Notes under the pieces: model-generated
The model's input: only the letters and a program-made list of their open reading frames with translations
Databases searched by the model: none
What the model was told of the DNA's origin: nothing
Source of the DNA: Myxosarcina sp. GI1
GTDB taxonomy: Bacteria > Cyanobacteriota > Cyanobacteriia > Cyanobacteriales > Xenococcaceae
Assembly (NCBI RefSeq): GCF_000756305.1
Contig: NZ_JRFE01000013.1
Location: 426 to 64,425 of the forward strand
Direction of reading: 5' to 3'
DNA length: 64,000 bases
Shown: positions 10,256 through 18,418 of the stretch, piece after piece
Layout of the letters: every line of letters begins with the position of its first letter
Numbering within the stretch: position 1 is the stretch's first letter
Made by a program: the position numbers and the translations under genes

Positions 10256-10567
10256 GAACTTAAGACATTTAATTGTTAGTTTTTGACATATTGGCAATCG
10301 CAATAATCATTTCTATATATCCATTAATAAAAACAATCTTCACGCCAATTACGAGGATTTTCGATTATGTATTCTGCAATTCGTAAATAGGATTGTTCGT
10401 CTCGAATAATATGGTCGTGAAATCGAGATTGCCAACAAAAATCAAATCCCAATCGCCGTGAGTGTTTTGTTATCGCTGATTTATATCCCCCAACAATTGA
10501 TGAAATGGTATTTTTGCCCTGGTTTTGAAACCGATTGCGACCAATTTCCCTGGTTTTATGGTTTACG

Positions 10568-10595
10568 GTAGAGACAAGGCATGCCTTGTCTCTAC
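10568..10595. repeat. Perfect 28-nt palindrome inside the RAYT gene
   Basis: Each arm reads GTAGAGACAAGGCA and its exact complement follows without a spacer, centred on GCATGC. It adds RDKACLVSTV-like residues in frame to the transposase. The core AAGGCA/TGCCTT is shared with the looser palindromes at 49135, 59272 and 61384. Confidence 0.85.
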
Positions 10596-10680
10596 GTCCA
10601 TCAATTGCGTTGTTGTTACTAGAATTATCCAAAATTAAAATTCCGTGAATATGGTTGGGCATTACCACAAATTCCCCCAA

Positions 10681-10731
10681 ATGAAATCATCGGGCGGTCA
10701 ACGTTCCGAGGAGACCTCGGAACTACGCCCG
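10681..10731. repeat. 51-nt hairpin insertion splitting the RAYT gene
   Basis: Its core is GTTCCGAGG / CCTCGGAAC with loop AGA (10703-10723), a perfect 9-bp stem. It is enclosed by CGGGCG (10691-10696) and CGCCCG (10726-10731). The block is a multiple of three but carries in-frame stops on the coding strand. Confidence 0.8.
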
Positions 10732-11097
10732 TTCAATATTTTTGGCATGATTTTTGATTTCGTACCACAGCACATCCGCAATAATTCCCACATGGGATAA
10801 TATCATTTTGCCCCGTACCACCTCTCCGAAAAAATGACGGCGATCGCCCGTGCAAATGGTAATAAAATACATACCATTTGAACCATAATCCCAAGACTGT
10901 AAACGAGCCGAAGCAATACGATATTTACCTTTAAATTTTTCCTCGTTCAACGCAAACTCCTATTCTCTATTACCAAACTACTCTCCTCTAAGGTCTCAAA
11001 TCTGTAATTTGAGTACTAAACTGCATAGACTCTCCCTTTAGCTTGCCTATAAGGTAAAACGATATAATAGGTCTTTTTAGGAGGGGTTCAGATTGCA

Positions 11098-11553
11098 ATG
11101 GGTCTTAAAGAACAAATTGGTGAAGATATTAAATCGGCAATGAAAGCCAAAGACAAACTGCGCTTAGAAACAGTTAGAGGCATTAAAAAAGCCATTTTAG
11201 AAAAAGAAGTCTCTCTGCGTCCTCAAGGACAAGACAGCTTAACTCCAGAACAAGAAATCGAACTATTAGCGCAACAGGCAAAACAGCGACGCGACTCGAT
11301 CGCCCAATTCCAACAAGCAGGACGAGAAGACCTGGCAGAAAAAGAAAGCCAGGAACTAGCAATTATTGAAACCTATTTACCCAAACAGGTCAGCGATGAC
11401 GAGTTAGAAGCGATCGTTGACCAAATTATTGCCTCAGTGGGTGCCTCGTCGCCAAAAGATCTGGGTAAAGTAATGGGACCTGCGATGAAACAGCTTAAAG
11501 GCAAAGCTGACGGTAAAAAAATACAGGCTTTAGTTAAGAACAAGCTGGCTTAA
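11098..11553 (+). CDS. GatB/YqeY domain protein
   Basis: A 151-residue YqeY-family protein. Features are a basic N-terminal helix (LKEQIGEDIKSAMKAKDKLRLETVRGIKKAI), the central EQEIELLAQQAKQRRDSIAQFQ helix, the conserved IIETYLPKQVSDDEL (about residues 96-110) and KDLGKVMGPAMKQLKGKADGKKI. The family resembles the tRNA-binding tail of GatB amidotransferase subunits and may touch tRNA metabolism; its exact role is unknown. It is preceded by an AGGAGG ribosome-binding site 14 bp before the ATG. It is convergent with hfq. Confidence 0.92.
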   Translation: MGLKEQIGEDIKSAMKAKDKLRLETVRGIKKAILEKEVSLRPQGQDSLTPEQEIELLAQQAKQRRDSIAQFQQAGREDLAEKESQELAIIETYLPKQVSDDELEAIVDQIIASVGASSPKDLGKVMGPAMKQLKGKADGKKIQALVKNKLA

Positions 11554-11584
11554 ATTTTGGGTTACAACTTCCAGTCACTTGAAT

Positions 11585-11797
11585 TTAAGCTTTAGGCTTA
11601 AGATAAACTAAAGCTTGCCGCCAAATCATTGTCTGCTGGTCGTAATGATCTACCAAGCAAAAGCAATCATCGTCTTGCCAGATAATTTTGCCGAACAGCA
11701 AATCGTCAGTAACTAGCTTTAGTTCTACTTCTTGTTTGTCTTTAATATAGTCTTGGACTTTTCTGACGCTTGGTAGACCAGTATCAAATTCACTCAT
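11585..11797 (-). CDS. hfq: Cyanobacterial-type Hfq
   Basis: A 70-residue Sm-like protein. It opens with SEFDTGLPSVRKVQDYI, then an Sm1-like stretch VELKLVTDDLLFGKIIWQDDD and a short Sm2 region ending VYLKPKA. Cyanobacterial Hfq diverges from the enterobacterial form and lacks its usual RNA-binding residues. In Synechocystis the homologue acts in motility through pilus components. The neighbourhood supports the call: it is divergent from dapF with 31 bp between start codons, an arrangement conserved in cyanobacteria. The two promoters must therefore overlap. Confidence 0.88.
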   Translation of the reverse strand: MSEFDTGLPSVRKVQDYIKDKQEVELKLVTDDLLFGKIIWQDDDCFCLVDHYDQQTMIWRQALVYLKPKA

Positions 11798-11828
11798 TTT
11801 AAATCGTTATTATTAGGAAAATTCGCAA

Positions 11829-12671
11829 ATGACAATTGAGTTTAGCAAATATCAAGGATTGGGTAATGATTTTATTTTGGTCGATAATTTGCACTCTGTC
11901 GAACCCATAATAACTCCAGAACAAGCCGTAAAAATGTGCGATCGCCATTTTGGTATTGGTGCCGACGGTGTTATTTTCGCGCTGCCAGGGCGAGAAGATG
12001 CTGATTACACCATGCGTATTTATAATTCTGACGGTTCGGAACCAGAAATGTGCGGCAATGGTATTCGCTGTCTGGCTAAATTTATTGCTAAATTGACAGG
12101 CGAAACCAACGATAACAAAGCTTACAAAATTTATACCCTCGCTGGCATAATTACGCCAAAACTAACTGGCAACGGTGAAGTTACAGTAGATATGGGTATG
12201 CCACAGCTAACAGCAGCCAAAATTCCTACTACTTTGGTTGCTGAAGATGAAAAAGTTATCGATCTTTCTATCGCTGTCGGCGGTCGCACCTGGTCTGTTA
12301 CCTGTGTCAGTATGGGCAATCCCCACTGTATTACTTTTGTTGAAGATAGCCAGGCGATCGCTTTAGAAACTATTGGACCGCTATTCGAGCATCATCAGGT
12401 TTTTCCCCAACGTACAAATACGGAGTTTATTGAAGTTGTCAACTCGGACTATATAAAAATGCGCGTCTGGGAACGAGGGGCGGGAATCACTTTGGCTTGT
12501 GGTACTGGTGCTTGTGCTTCGGTAGTTGCAGGGGTACTCAATAATAAGTGCGATCGCGCCTGTAAAGTAGAACTTCCAGGGGGATGCTTGCAAATTGAGT
12601 GGTCTGAATCTGATGGACGAGTTTACATGACTGGTCCTGCAATTGAAGTATTTACTGGTAAATATCTATAA
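11829..12671 (+). CDS. dapF: Diaminopimelate epimerase
   Basis: Interconverts LL- and meso-diaminopimelate for lysine and peptidoglycan synthesis. It has 280 residues. The two catalytic cysteines are in MCGNGIRC (about residue 74) and [10 protein letters not shown] (about residue 224), each in its conserved frame. It opens with [16 protein letters not shown] and contains [10 protein letters not shown]. The ATG is 31 bp from hfq on the other strand. The gene appears complete. Confidence 0.97.
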   Translation: MTIEFSKYQGLGNDFILVDNLHSVEPIITPEQAVKMCDRHFGIGADGVIFALPGREDADYTMRIYNSDGSEPEMCGNGIRCLAKFIAKLTGETNDNKAYKIYTLAGIITPKLTGNGEVTVDMGMPQLTAAKIPTTLVAEDEKVIDLSIAVGGRTWSVTCVSMGNPHCITFVEDSQAIALETIGPLFEHHQVFPQRTNTEFIEVVNSDYIKMRVWERGAGITLACGTGACASVVAGVLNNKCDRACKVELPGGCLQIEWSESDGRVYMTGPAIEVFTGKYL

Positions 12672-12965
12672 AAAATCCCACCGCTCGTTATTAAGGGTGA
12701 GATAAAAAAGGATACCACTAAACACAAACATCAAATAACTTCGAGCTTTTTTGAGGCAATTTAATACAAACTTTACTAAATAGTCTGCTAGATAAATAAT
12801 TTTACTTATTTAGTTATTAGCTCTGTTATTTATTAACCTCATTATAAACTTGAATCGGTAAAATCATCTAGTTAATTTGCCATGCTTTATCAAAGCTTTA
12901 AATAATTGGTTAAATAGATAAAAACTCTAAAAATTATCTAATTGTAAAAAAACTGGCAAGAGCAA

Positions 12966-14714
12966 ATGCTAATTGAAATGAAGCTTAATAATTTTACCTG
13001 GTGGTTCTTAATAATTATTTTGCTAATTATTGCCTGGTCAACGATAACTTCTATCAGAGACGACCGACAGTCTCTAGCAATTAAATCTTTACTTAGCGAT
13101 CCTTTTCTACAGCTACCTACTCCAACTTCAGTTAATGTGGTGTGGTTTACCGAATTTTCTGGCGATCGCCACTGGGTAACATACGGACAAAAGTTAGAAA
13201 ATAAGGCTGTTGCTACTACTACCAAACTCAGTCGAGTTAGAGAAGACAAAGATTCGGAGTTTGATAACAATAGTACTAAACCCAAGCTTAGAAATATTTG
13301 GCGACATGAAGCGGTAGTTAAAGGACTATCTTCAGGTCAAGTAATTCCCTATCAAGTCAGTAGTGAACTTGGTGGCGCAATTATCAATAGCTCTACTTTT
13401 ACCTTATCTAGTTTACCCGCCCCAGGAACGCCTTTAAGAATACTGCTCACTTCCGATCATCAGTTAATGCCGATGACAACTGCCAATCTGCAAAAAGTAA
13501 CAGAAACTATTGATAACATAGATGCGGTTTTTATGGCGGGAGATTTAGTTAACGTTCCCGATCGCGCTTCAGAATGGTTTGATGACAATCGAGGCGGTGC
13601 TTTTTTTCCTGGCTTACAGGGACGCGCTAGCTACGAACTAGAAACTAATGGTGTTAAAACCACATATCAAGGGGGAGAAATAATTCAACACGCACCTTTG
13701 TTTACTGCTATTGGCAATCATGAAGTAATGGGGAGATTTTCTACTGAAAAACTTCTGAAGGAACAGTTTAATGATGGCGTTCCCCGTTCGGTTGCCGCCG
13801 ATTATTACCGACAGACTAATCCTAATGGCGATCGCCCAATTCCTCATAGCTGGCTGGTAGACAATTCTTTTAATACCAACACCTACGAAGAAATTTTTAG
13901 TCTACCTCAAAGCGATCGCTATTATGCAGTTACCTTTGGCGATATTCGTCTGGTAGTTTTGTATGTAACTAATACCTGGCGCAGTCCCGATCTCGAACCC
14001 GATGTAAAAGGTAGATATCAAGAACGCCAAGCAGATTTAGACAATCCTTGGGAGTGGGGATACGGACAGCATATTTTTGAACCAATAGCCAAAGGTAGTT
14101 CTCAGTATCAGTGGTTAGAAACAGAACTAAACAGCGAAGCCTTTCGACAGGCAAAATACAAAATGGTCATGTTTCACCATCCTCCCCATACTCTAGGAGG
14201 TAATATCGTTCCCGCATACACCGATCCTCAACCGCAAGTTGAATATGAAGACAATAAAATTACCTCAGTTCGCTATCAATATCCCATTGCTAAAGACTAT
14301 ATCATTCAAGATTTGATTCCCCTGTTAGAATCGGCAGGAGTACAGTTAGTTTACTACGGACACTCCCATCTTTGGAATCGTTTTATCAGGCCCTCTGGTA
14401 TGCACTTTTTAGAATCTTCTAACGTTGGTAACACTTATGGGGCGCATTTGGGTGACAACAAACGTTCCGTACCCGAAGACGATCCAGAAATTAACTACGC
14501 TACCGTCGGAGATCCCAATGGTTTAGAAGCGATCGTTCCTAGTATCGCACCGCTAATCGACGAGTCGGGAGTTCCTCTGCCTTATATAGCTAGTAATGAA
14601 ATTACCGTTTTTAGCATTTTTGACACTGCTACAGGAACTATTAGCAGCTACCGTTACAATACCAGCCAGCCAGAATCGCCAGTAGTTAAGTTTGATGAGT
14701 TTTCATTAGATTAA
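12966..14714 (+). CDS. Membrane-anchored metallophosphoesterase
   Basis: A 582-residue calcineurin-type phosphoesterase behind an N-terminal hydrophobic segment (WWFLIIILLIIAWSTI, residues 12-27), probably a membrane anchor or uncleaved signal. Residues 50-155 look like a beta-sandwich (Fn3-like) of the purple acid phosphatase type. The metal-binding motifs follow in order: TSDHQ (about 161), AGDLVNVPDR (189), GNHEVMGR (249), FHHPPH (402) and YYGHSHLWNR (464). It probably hydrolyses phosphomonoesters or diesters outside the cytoplasm. The substrate is unknown. It is convergent with the phytase gene, with only 20 bp between stop codons, suggesting a phosphate-acquisition pair. Met1 or Met5 could be the start. 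Confidence 0.85.
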   Translation: MLIEMKLNNFTWWFLIIILLIIAWSTITSIRDDRQSLAIKSLLSDPFLQLPTPTSVNVVWFTEFSGDRHWVTYGQKLENKAVATTTKLSRVREDKDSEFDNNSTKPKLRNIWRHEAVVKGLSSGQVIPYQVSSELGGAIINSSTFTLSSLPAPGTPLRILLTSDHQLMPMTTANLQKVTETIDNIDAVFMAGDLVNVPDRASEWFDDNRGGAFFPGLQGRASYELETNGVKTTYQGGEIIQHAPLFTAIGNHEVMGRFSTEKLLKEQFNDGVPRSVAADYYRQTNPNGDRPIPHSWLVDNSFNTNTYEEIFSLPQSDRYYAVTFGDIRLVVLYVTNTWRSPDLEPDVKGRYQERQADLDNPWEWGYGQHIFEPIAKGSSQYQWLETELNSEAFRQAKYKMVMFHHPPHTLGGNIVPAYTDPQPQVEYEDNKITSVRYQYPIAKDYIIQDLIPLLESAGVQLVYYGHSHLWNRFIRPSGMHFLESSNVGNTYGAHLGDNKRSVPEDDPEINYATVGDPNGLEAIVPSIAPLIDESGVPLPYIASNEITVFSIFDTATGTISSYRYNTSQPESPVVKFDEFSLD

Positions 14715-14734
14715 ATTGCGATCGTGGCATCGCG

Positions 14735-16369
14735 TCAAGCCAAATAACCAGAGTCGTCAACTACCGTAGCAATGAAATTGTCTATTGTATTTAGATCGCT
14801 CGGTATTTGCTCCTCAAAATAGTCATTTATGCCACAAGCTGTTAACTGTTGAATTTCCTCTCTAATATCAAATTCTGTCCAGCTATTTGCCAAGGTATTA
14901 ATTTGGCGATCGTAATTATCTAAGTCTAGTTGTGAATCTTTGATTTTGTCTTTAACTGCAAGTAAAGCATCGGTTACTTTAGCTTCAACCATACCAGCAA
15001 CATTGTTAAAGTCAGCATCGGTAGCATATTTAAAAGTTACCTTACCCGATTCATTACTACAATTCCACGATAAATTTTTATCTGAAGTAGTATCGTCACC
15101 GTCTACCCTATCGCTTGTAGTTCTAGTTTGAGGTTGGCGAGGATCGAAGCTGTTAGTGTCGTAAGTAGGTAAATTAGGAAAAATCTCGGCAAAATCGGCT
15201 AGATTAATATATTTGAAGTTAGTATTATTTTCAATTTCGCCATCTTCAGAAACTGTTGCAGGTTCGTTAAAACTATCCTGCACTACTAAAAGTCCAACAG
15301 GATAGTCATCGCCTAAAGGGACATTAGTAACATCTATGCCATCGGCTTCTTCTACACCGTCGATCTGCTTACCGTCTTCAATAGCAAAACTGCCAAGGTA
15401 TGAATTGCTATCAGCGCGGTCGTAAATTGCAAAGGTGCTGTCTCCCTGACTTGAAGCTAATAAGTAACCGTTGCCGTCTTCGCCATAATAAATCGTCAAT
15501 CCTTCTATATCTGCTGTCAGAGGAGAATTTCCCCAAATACCGTCTACCGTATCGACAATTGTTCCCTCATTACTTCCGTCAGGTTCGGCAGAATATTTCC
15601 AAATTCCGTATTCTTCCTGTGCGACATAAAGAACGCCCGTTTCGCGATCGACTACCATACCTTCTACCTGAGCATCTTCTAGTTCTAGCCCTTCGGGTAC
15701 GGGAACTTCAAAAGTACGAACTATCTTGGCATTGACTACTGGTTCATCAGCCAGACCAAATGTCGGAGTTATTTCTAATTGAGCTATTTTATTGCTTTCT
15801 GCCTGAGAAACAAAGACATAAGTTTTATCATCAACAGTGCTTTTGTAGGTAGCCAAACCATAAGCGGTTGCTTCTCCATCATCTACACCAAAAATCGATT
15901 CGGGAAATTCAAAACCTTCATCCCATTTATATAGTTTTTTGGTTTCTGGTTCTATAGAAAAGAAAGCCAGGGTATCATTAGCGCGATCGCTGACGATTGC
16001 TAAATCTAAAGTGGCGGTTTCTCCAACAAACTGAGTTTTATATTCAACTCCATAGGCAATATCTACATTCTCATAGCGAACATTTTTAGGTGTAATGCTT
16101 TGTAATTCTTTTCCTTCTAAGTCATAAACTCGCAAACCACCGTTTTCAAAAGTAGTTATAACCAAACTTTCTTCAGGGTTATCGGGATGAACGTAAATCG
16201 CGGGATCGCCAGCATCAAAATTTTCAGCGGGTGTTTCTTTTGTGGCAGTAACCGCAGGTATAGCTTGAGTATTCATGGCAAAAGCTACATACCAGGTAGC
16301 GTGACTGTAGTTAAAATTATTATCGCTTATTTTCGCTGGTAAAGATTGATAATTGTTTGCCGTTAGCAA
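14735..16369 (-). CDS. Beta-propeller phytase with C-terminal extension
   Basis: A 544-residue protein. Residues about 50-400 form the beta-propeller phytase domain: DAGDPAIYVHPDNPEESLV, GGLRVYDLEGKELQ, LAIVSDRANDTLAFF, EGMVVDRETGVLYVAQEEYG, DIEGLTIYYG and DGIDVTNVPLGDDYPVGLLVVQDS. The acidic calcium-binding residues are kept. Such enzymes release phosphate from phytate or other phosphoesters outside the cell. A further 120 residues (about 425-544), including SWNCSNESGKVTF and many acidic residues, have no recognised domain. The N-terminus (MLTANNYQSLPAK) is not a normal signal peptide. A hydrophobic stretch lies upstream in another frame, so the start or a frame error is uncertain. Confidence 0.85.
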   Translation of the reverse strand: MLTANNYQSLPAKISDNNFNYSHATWYVAFAMNTQAIPAVTATKETPAENFDAGDPAIYVHPDNPEESLVITTFENGGLRVYDLEGKELQSITPKNVRYENVDIAYGVEYKTQFVGETATLDLAIVSDRANDTLAFFSIEPETKKLYKWDEGFEFPESIFGVDDGEATAYGLATYKSTVDDKTYVFVSQAESNKIAQLEITPTFGLADEPVVNAKIVRTFEVPVPEGLELEDAQVEGMVVDRETGVLYVAQEEYGIWKYSAEPDGSNEGTIVDTVDGIWGNSPLTADIEGLTIYYGEDGNGYLLASSQGDSTFAIYDRADSNSYLGSFAIEDGKQIDGVEEADGIDVTNVPLGDDYPVGLLVVQDSFNEPATVSEDGEIENNTNFKYINLADFAEIFPNLPTYDTNSFDPRQPQTRTTSDRVDGDDTTSDKNLSWNCSNESGKVTFKYATDADFNNVAGMVEAKVTDALLAVKDKIKDSQLDLDNYDRQINTLANSWTEFDIREEIQQLTACGINDYFEEQIPSDLNTIDNFIATVVDDSGYLA

Positions 16370-16470
16370 AATTTATTGTTGTGGAGATAATCATCATTAC
16401 CATCGTCATAGCAAGAGCAGTTGGCGATCGCTCTATTCTTACTGTAAAAGCAAATTGGCAGCTATAAATC

Positions 16471-17031
16471 TTAGCTAGACTTATTTTTTTTTGCTCTCCT
16501 TTTAGCAATTATTCGTTCTTTGAATTCTAGTTCTGCCTCCCAAAAATCGAAGAGAGACTCGGTATTCTTTTTAGCCCCAGTCTCACCATCACCTGAATCG
16601 TAGAAAATTATTGGGTCTTCGACACCTTTTTCTGCTATAAAATACCATGATTCCATTCTATATTTCATAGCAAAAATAAAAGCGTTTGCAGGTAGCATTT
16701 TTTCTGTAAAAGCCGCTTTTTCTTCTGGTGGCGTTTCTAGTAGTACTTCTCGATCTGAATCTCTAAACAATTGGGTCAACAACAGTGGACTTGGATACAA
16801 AAATTCTAAATCTGTTGCCACAGAGCCAAAATTATGACCAAAGTATCTAAGAAAAACTTTATAGCTATATGGTAAAGATAGTTTATAGGTCTGCTCTATT
16901 TCAGCAATTTCTTGTTCGCTACAGCCTTTAAGTCGTTCTGGTGTAGCCACCTGAGAGCGGATAGCTCTGTGGTATAAATTATCTGCTCTAGCATCAAGAG
17001 ACTGTTTGAGATTATTGTTCAAATTGTCCAT
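16471..17031 (-). CDS. SMI1/KNR4 (SUKH) family protein
   Basis: A 186-residue protein with the SUKH fold signature: EQEIAEIEQTYKLSLPYSYK, YKVFLRYFGHNFG, then a region with FIFAMKYRMESWYFIA and DPIIFYDSGDGE, and a closing aromatic helix SLFDFWEAELEFKERI. SUKH proteins include immunity proteins against contact-dependent or polymorphic toxins, but also solitary regulators. No toxin gene lies beside it, so an immunity role is only a possibility. It ends in a lysine/arginine-rich tail. It is followed on the same strand by the phytase gene after about 100 bp. Confidence 0.75.
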   Translation of the reverse strand: MDNLNNNLKQSLDARADNLYHRAIRSQVATPERLKGCSEQEIAEIEQTYKLSLPYSYKVFLRYFGHNFGSVATDLEFLYPSPLLLTQLFRDSDREVLLETPPEEKAAFTEKMLPANAFIFAMKYRMESWYFIAEKGVEDPIIFYDSGDGETGAKKNTESLFDFWEAELEFKERIIAKRRAKKNKSS

Positions 17032-17182
17032 ATACTCTTAATCTAAATATTATTTAGAAATAAAACTATTTAGGATGACCATCGCCTTTAATAACATAGT
17101 GTCGGTTTATATTGACGAATCTAATTGTAAAAGTCTGTTAAATATATAGAAACAGTATTTAGACAAGTTAAATCATATCATT

Positions 17183-18148
17183 TTAATGTTTCAAAAATTT
17201 GTCTTTCTGCCAGTCCCAAAATAAGACGGATTTTGCTTTTGATTCTAACCACAGTTGCGAATTGTTTTTAACCTCTCCTACTACGGCAAAGTTAATATCT
17301 CGCTGATGAAACTGTTGCTCTACAACATCAACATTGTCTGGAAAAATGCTGAATATAAAGCCATAACTAGGAAAAGTTAGCAGCCAAGTTTCTAAAGGTA
17401 TAGCTAGCGGACGGGGAATCTTATCTAGATCTAACACCGCACCACAATTAGAAGCTTCAATGAGCATTAACAAAGTTCCGACAATTCCCCCCATACTGAT
17501 ATCTTTTCCAGCCTGACATAAATCTCTTTCTGCCAGGTAAGGAAGAATGTTTAAATCTGCTTGCAGTCTGTCTGGATTGGATTTGGTTGCAGCATTCCAA
17601 AATGGAAATTGAGGGTGCATTTCTCCGCGCAGATCGATCGCAACAGCTAATAAATCTCCAGGCTGTGCTTCAAAACTGCTTATCAATTTATTGGCACGTC
17701 CCAAAATTGCTACCGATAAAGCATTGTAAGCACTTTTAAAATTAGTGTGTCCGCCGACAATAGGTACGTTGTAAGCTAGGGAAGCTGCTTTCATACCTTC
17801 TAGTAGCGGTGTGGCTTTAGCTGCATCCTCAGTCCAAATTGTATCCACAACAGCAGTAGCTTTACCTCCCATTGCGGCAATATCGCTAACGTTAACCATC
17901 ACCGCACACCAACCAGCAAACCAGGGATCGCTTTCTACAAGTACGTGCCAGATTCCCTCGGCTGCCAAGAGTAAATAACCATCTCCATCTGGTATCGCCG
18001 CACAGTCATCGCCGACGCGAATAGAACTGTTCGTCGATAGAGCTAAAATTTTATCGGTAATTTGAATATCTTGTTTTTGAACGATGCCTAATGACTGTCT
18101 CAGTTTTGCTGCTAATTGCTGAAGTTTAGAAGTCTGGCGATCGCTCAT
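17183..18148 (-). CDS. Sll0787-family AIR synthase-like protein
   Basis: A 321-residue protein of the PurM/ThiL/HypE superfamily. It contains SIRVGDDCAAIPDGDGYLLLAAEGIW (the ATP/metal-binding N-terminal signature), MVNVSDIAAMGGKATAVVDT and PIVGGHTNFKSAYNALSVAILG, and a C-terminal half with GKDISMGGIVGTLLMLIEAS. It best matches the Sll0787 subfamily found in cyanobacteria and elsewhere, often within a conserved metabolic cluster. None of the usual cluster partners is adjacent here. The reaction is unknown; the fold suggests ATP-dependent phosphoryl transfer. Confidence 0.82.
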   Translation of the reverse strand: MSDRQTSKLQQLAAKLRQSLGIVQKQDIQITDKILALSTNSSIRVGDDCAAIPDGDGYLLLAAEGIWHVLVESDPWFAGWCAVMVNVSDIAAMGGKATAVVDTIWTEDAAKATPLLEGMKAASLAYNVPIVGGHTNFKSAYNALSVAILGRANKLISSFEAQPGDLLAVAIDLRGEMHPQFPFWNAATKSNPDRLQADLNILPYLAERDLCQAGKDISMGGIVGTLLMLIEASNCGAVLDLDKIPRPLAIPLETWLLTFPSYGFIFSIFPDNVDVVEQQFHQRDINFAVVGEVKNNSQLWLESKAKSVLFWDWQKDKFLKH

Positions 18149-18294
18149 GTTGCAACTTTTGTTTCTAGATTGAAGCGATCGCCGTTCGTCGCGTTAATAT
18201 TTACGATAATAGTCGAGCAATATTTGAGTATAGCGATCGCTCGTCGAGTTAGCAATTAGGCTGAAAACCATACCAAATAGGCACTTAACCTCAA

Positions 18295-18376
18295 TGCGGA
18301 TGAAGAGACTCGAACTCTTACGTCAAAGACACTAGAACCTAAATCTAGCGCGTCTACCAATTCCGCCACATCCGCA
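18295..18376 (-). tRNA. tRNA-Leu (anticodon UAG)
   Basis: Read on the minus strand, the acceptor stem TGCGGAT pairs with ATCCGCA at the 3' end. The anticodon arm is CTAGA-TTTAGGT-TCTAG, giving anticodon TAG. The T arm contains GAGTTCGAGTCTC. A variable arm of class II size is present, as expected for tRNA-Leu. The 82-nt length fits, and CCA is not encoded. Confidence 0.93.
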
Positions 18377-18418
18377 GAAAATTACTAATCTACATCATAA
18401 CAGAGACTGTCAATAAAT

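Larger units (their letters stand above)
10324..10950 (-). pseudogene. REP-associated tyrosine transposase (Y1_Tnp), disrupted
   Basis: Two minus-strand pieces form one RAYT/IS200-like protein. The N-terminal piece (10950-10723) has the typical SWDYGSNGMYFITICTGDR opening. The second piece (10680-10324) has the metal-binding HUH motif MPNHIHGIL and the WQSRFHDHIIRDEQSYLRIAEYI region with the catalytic tyrosine. They are separated by exactly 51 nt (10681-10731), a hairpin block that brings in TAG and TGA stops. Removing it joins NIE directly to LGEFVVMPNHIHG, as in intact relatives. A perfect 28-nt palindrome also lies in frame at 10568-10595. RAYTs mobilise or maintain REP hairpins, so these insertions are notable. 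Confidence 0.8.

Noticed and set aside
12820-12850. Pho box before the metallophosphoesterase gene
   Set aside because: Only one good TTAACCT unit with a poor second unit, unlike the perfect array at 21685.
16320-16508. A hydrophobic N-terminus in another frame that could be a phytase signal peptide
   Set aside because: It would need a frameshift that cannot be confirmed from one sequence. Reported only as uncertainty at the phytase start.
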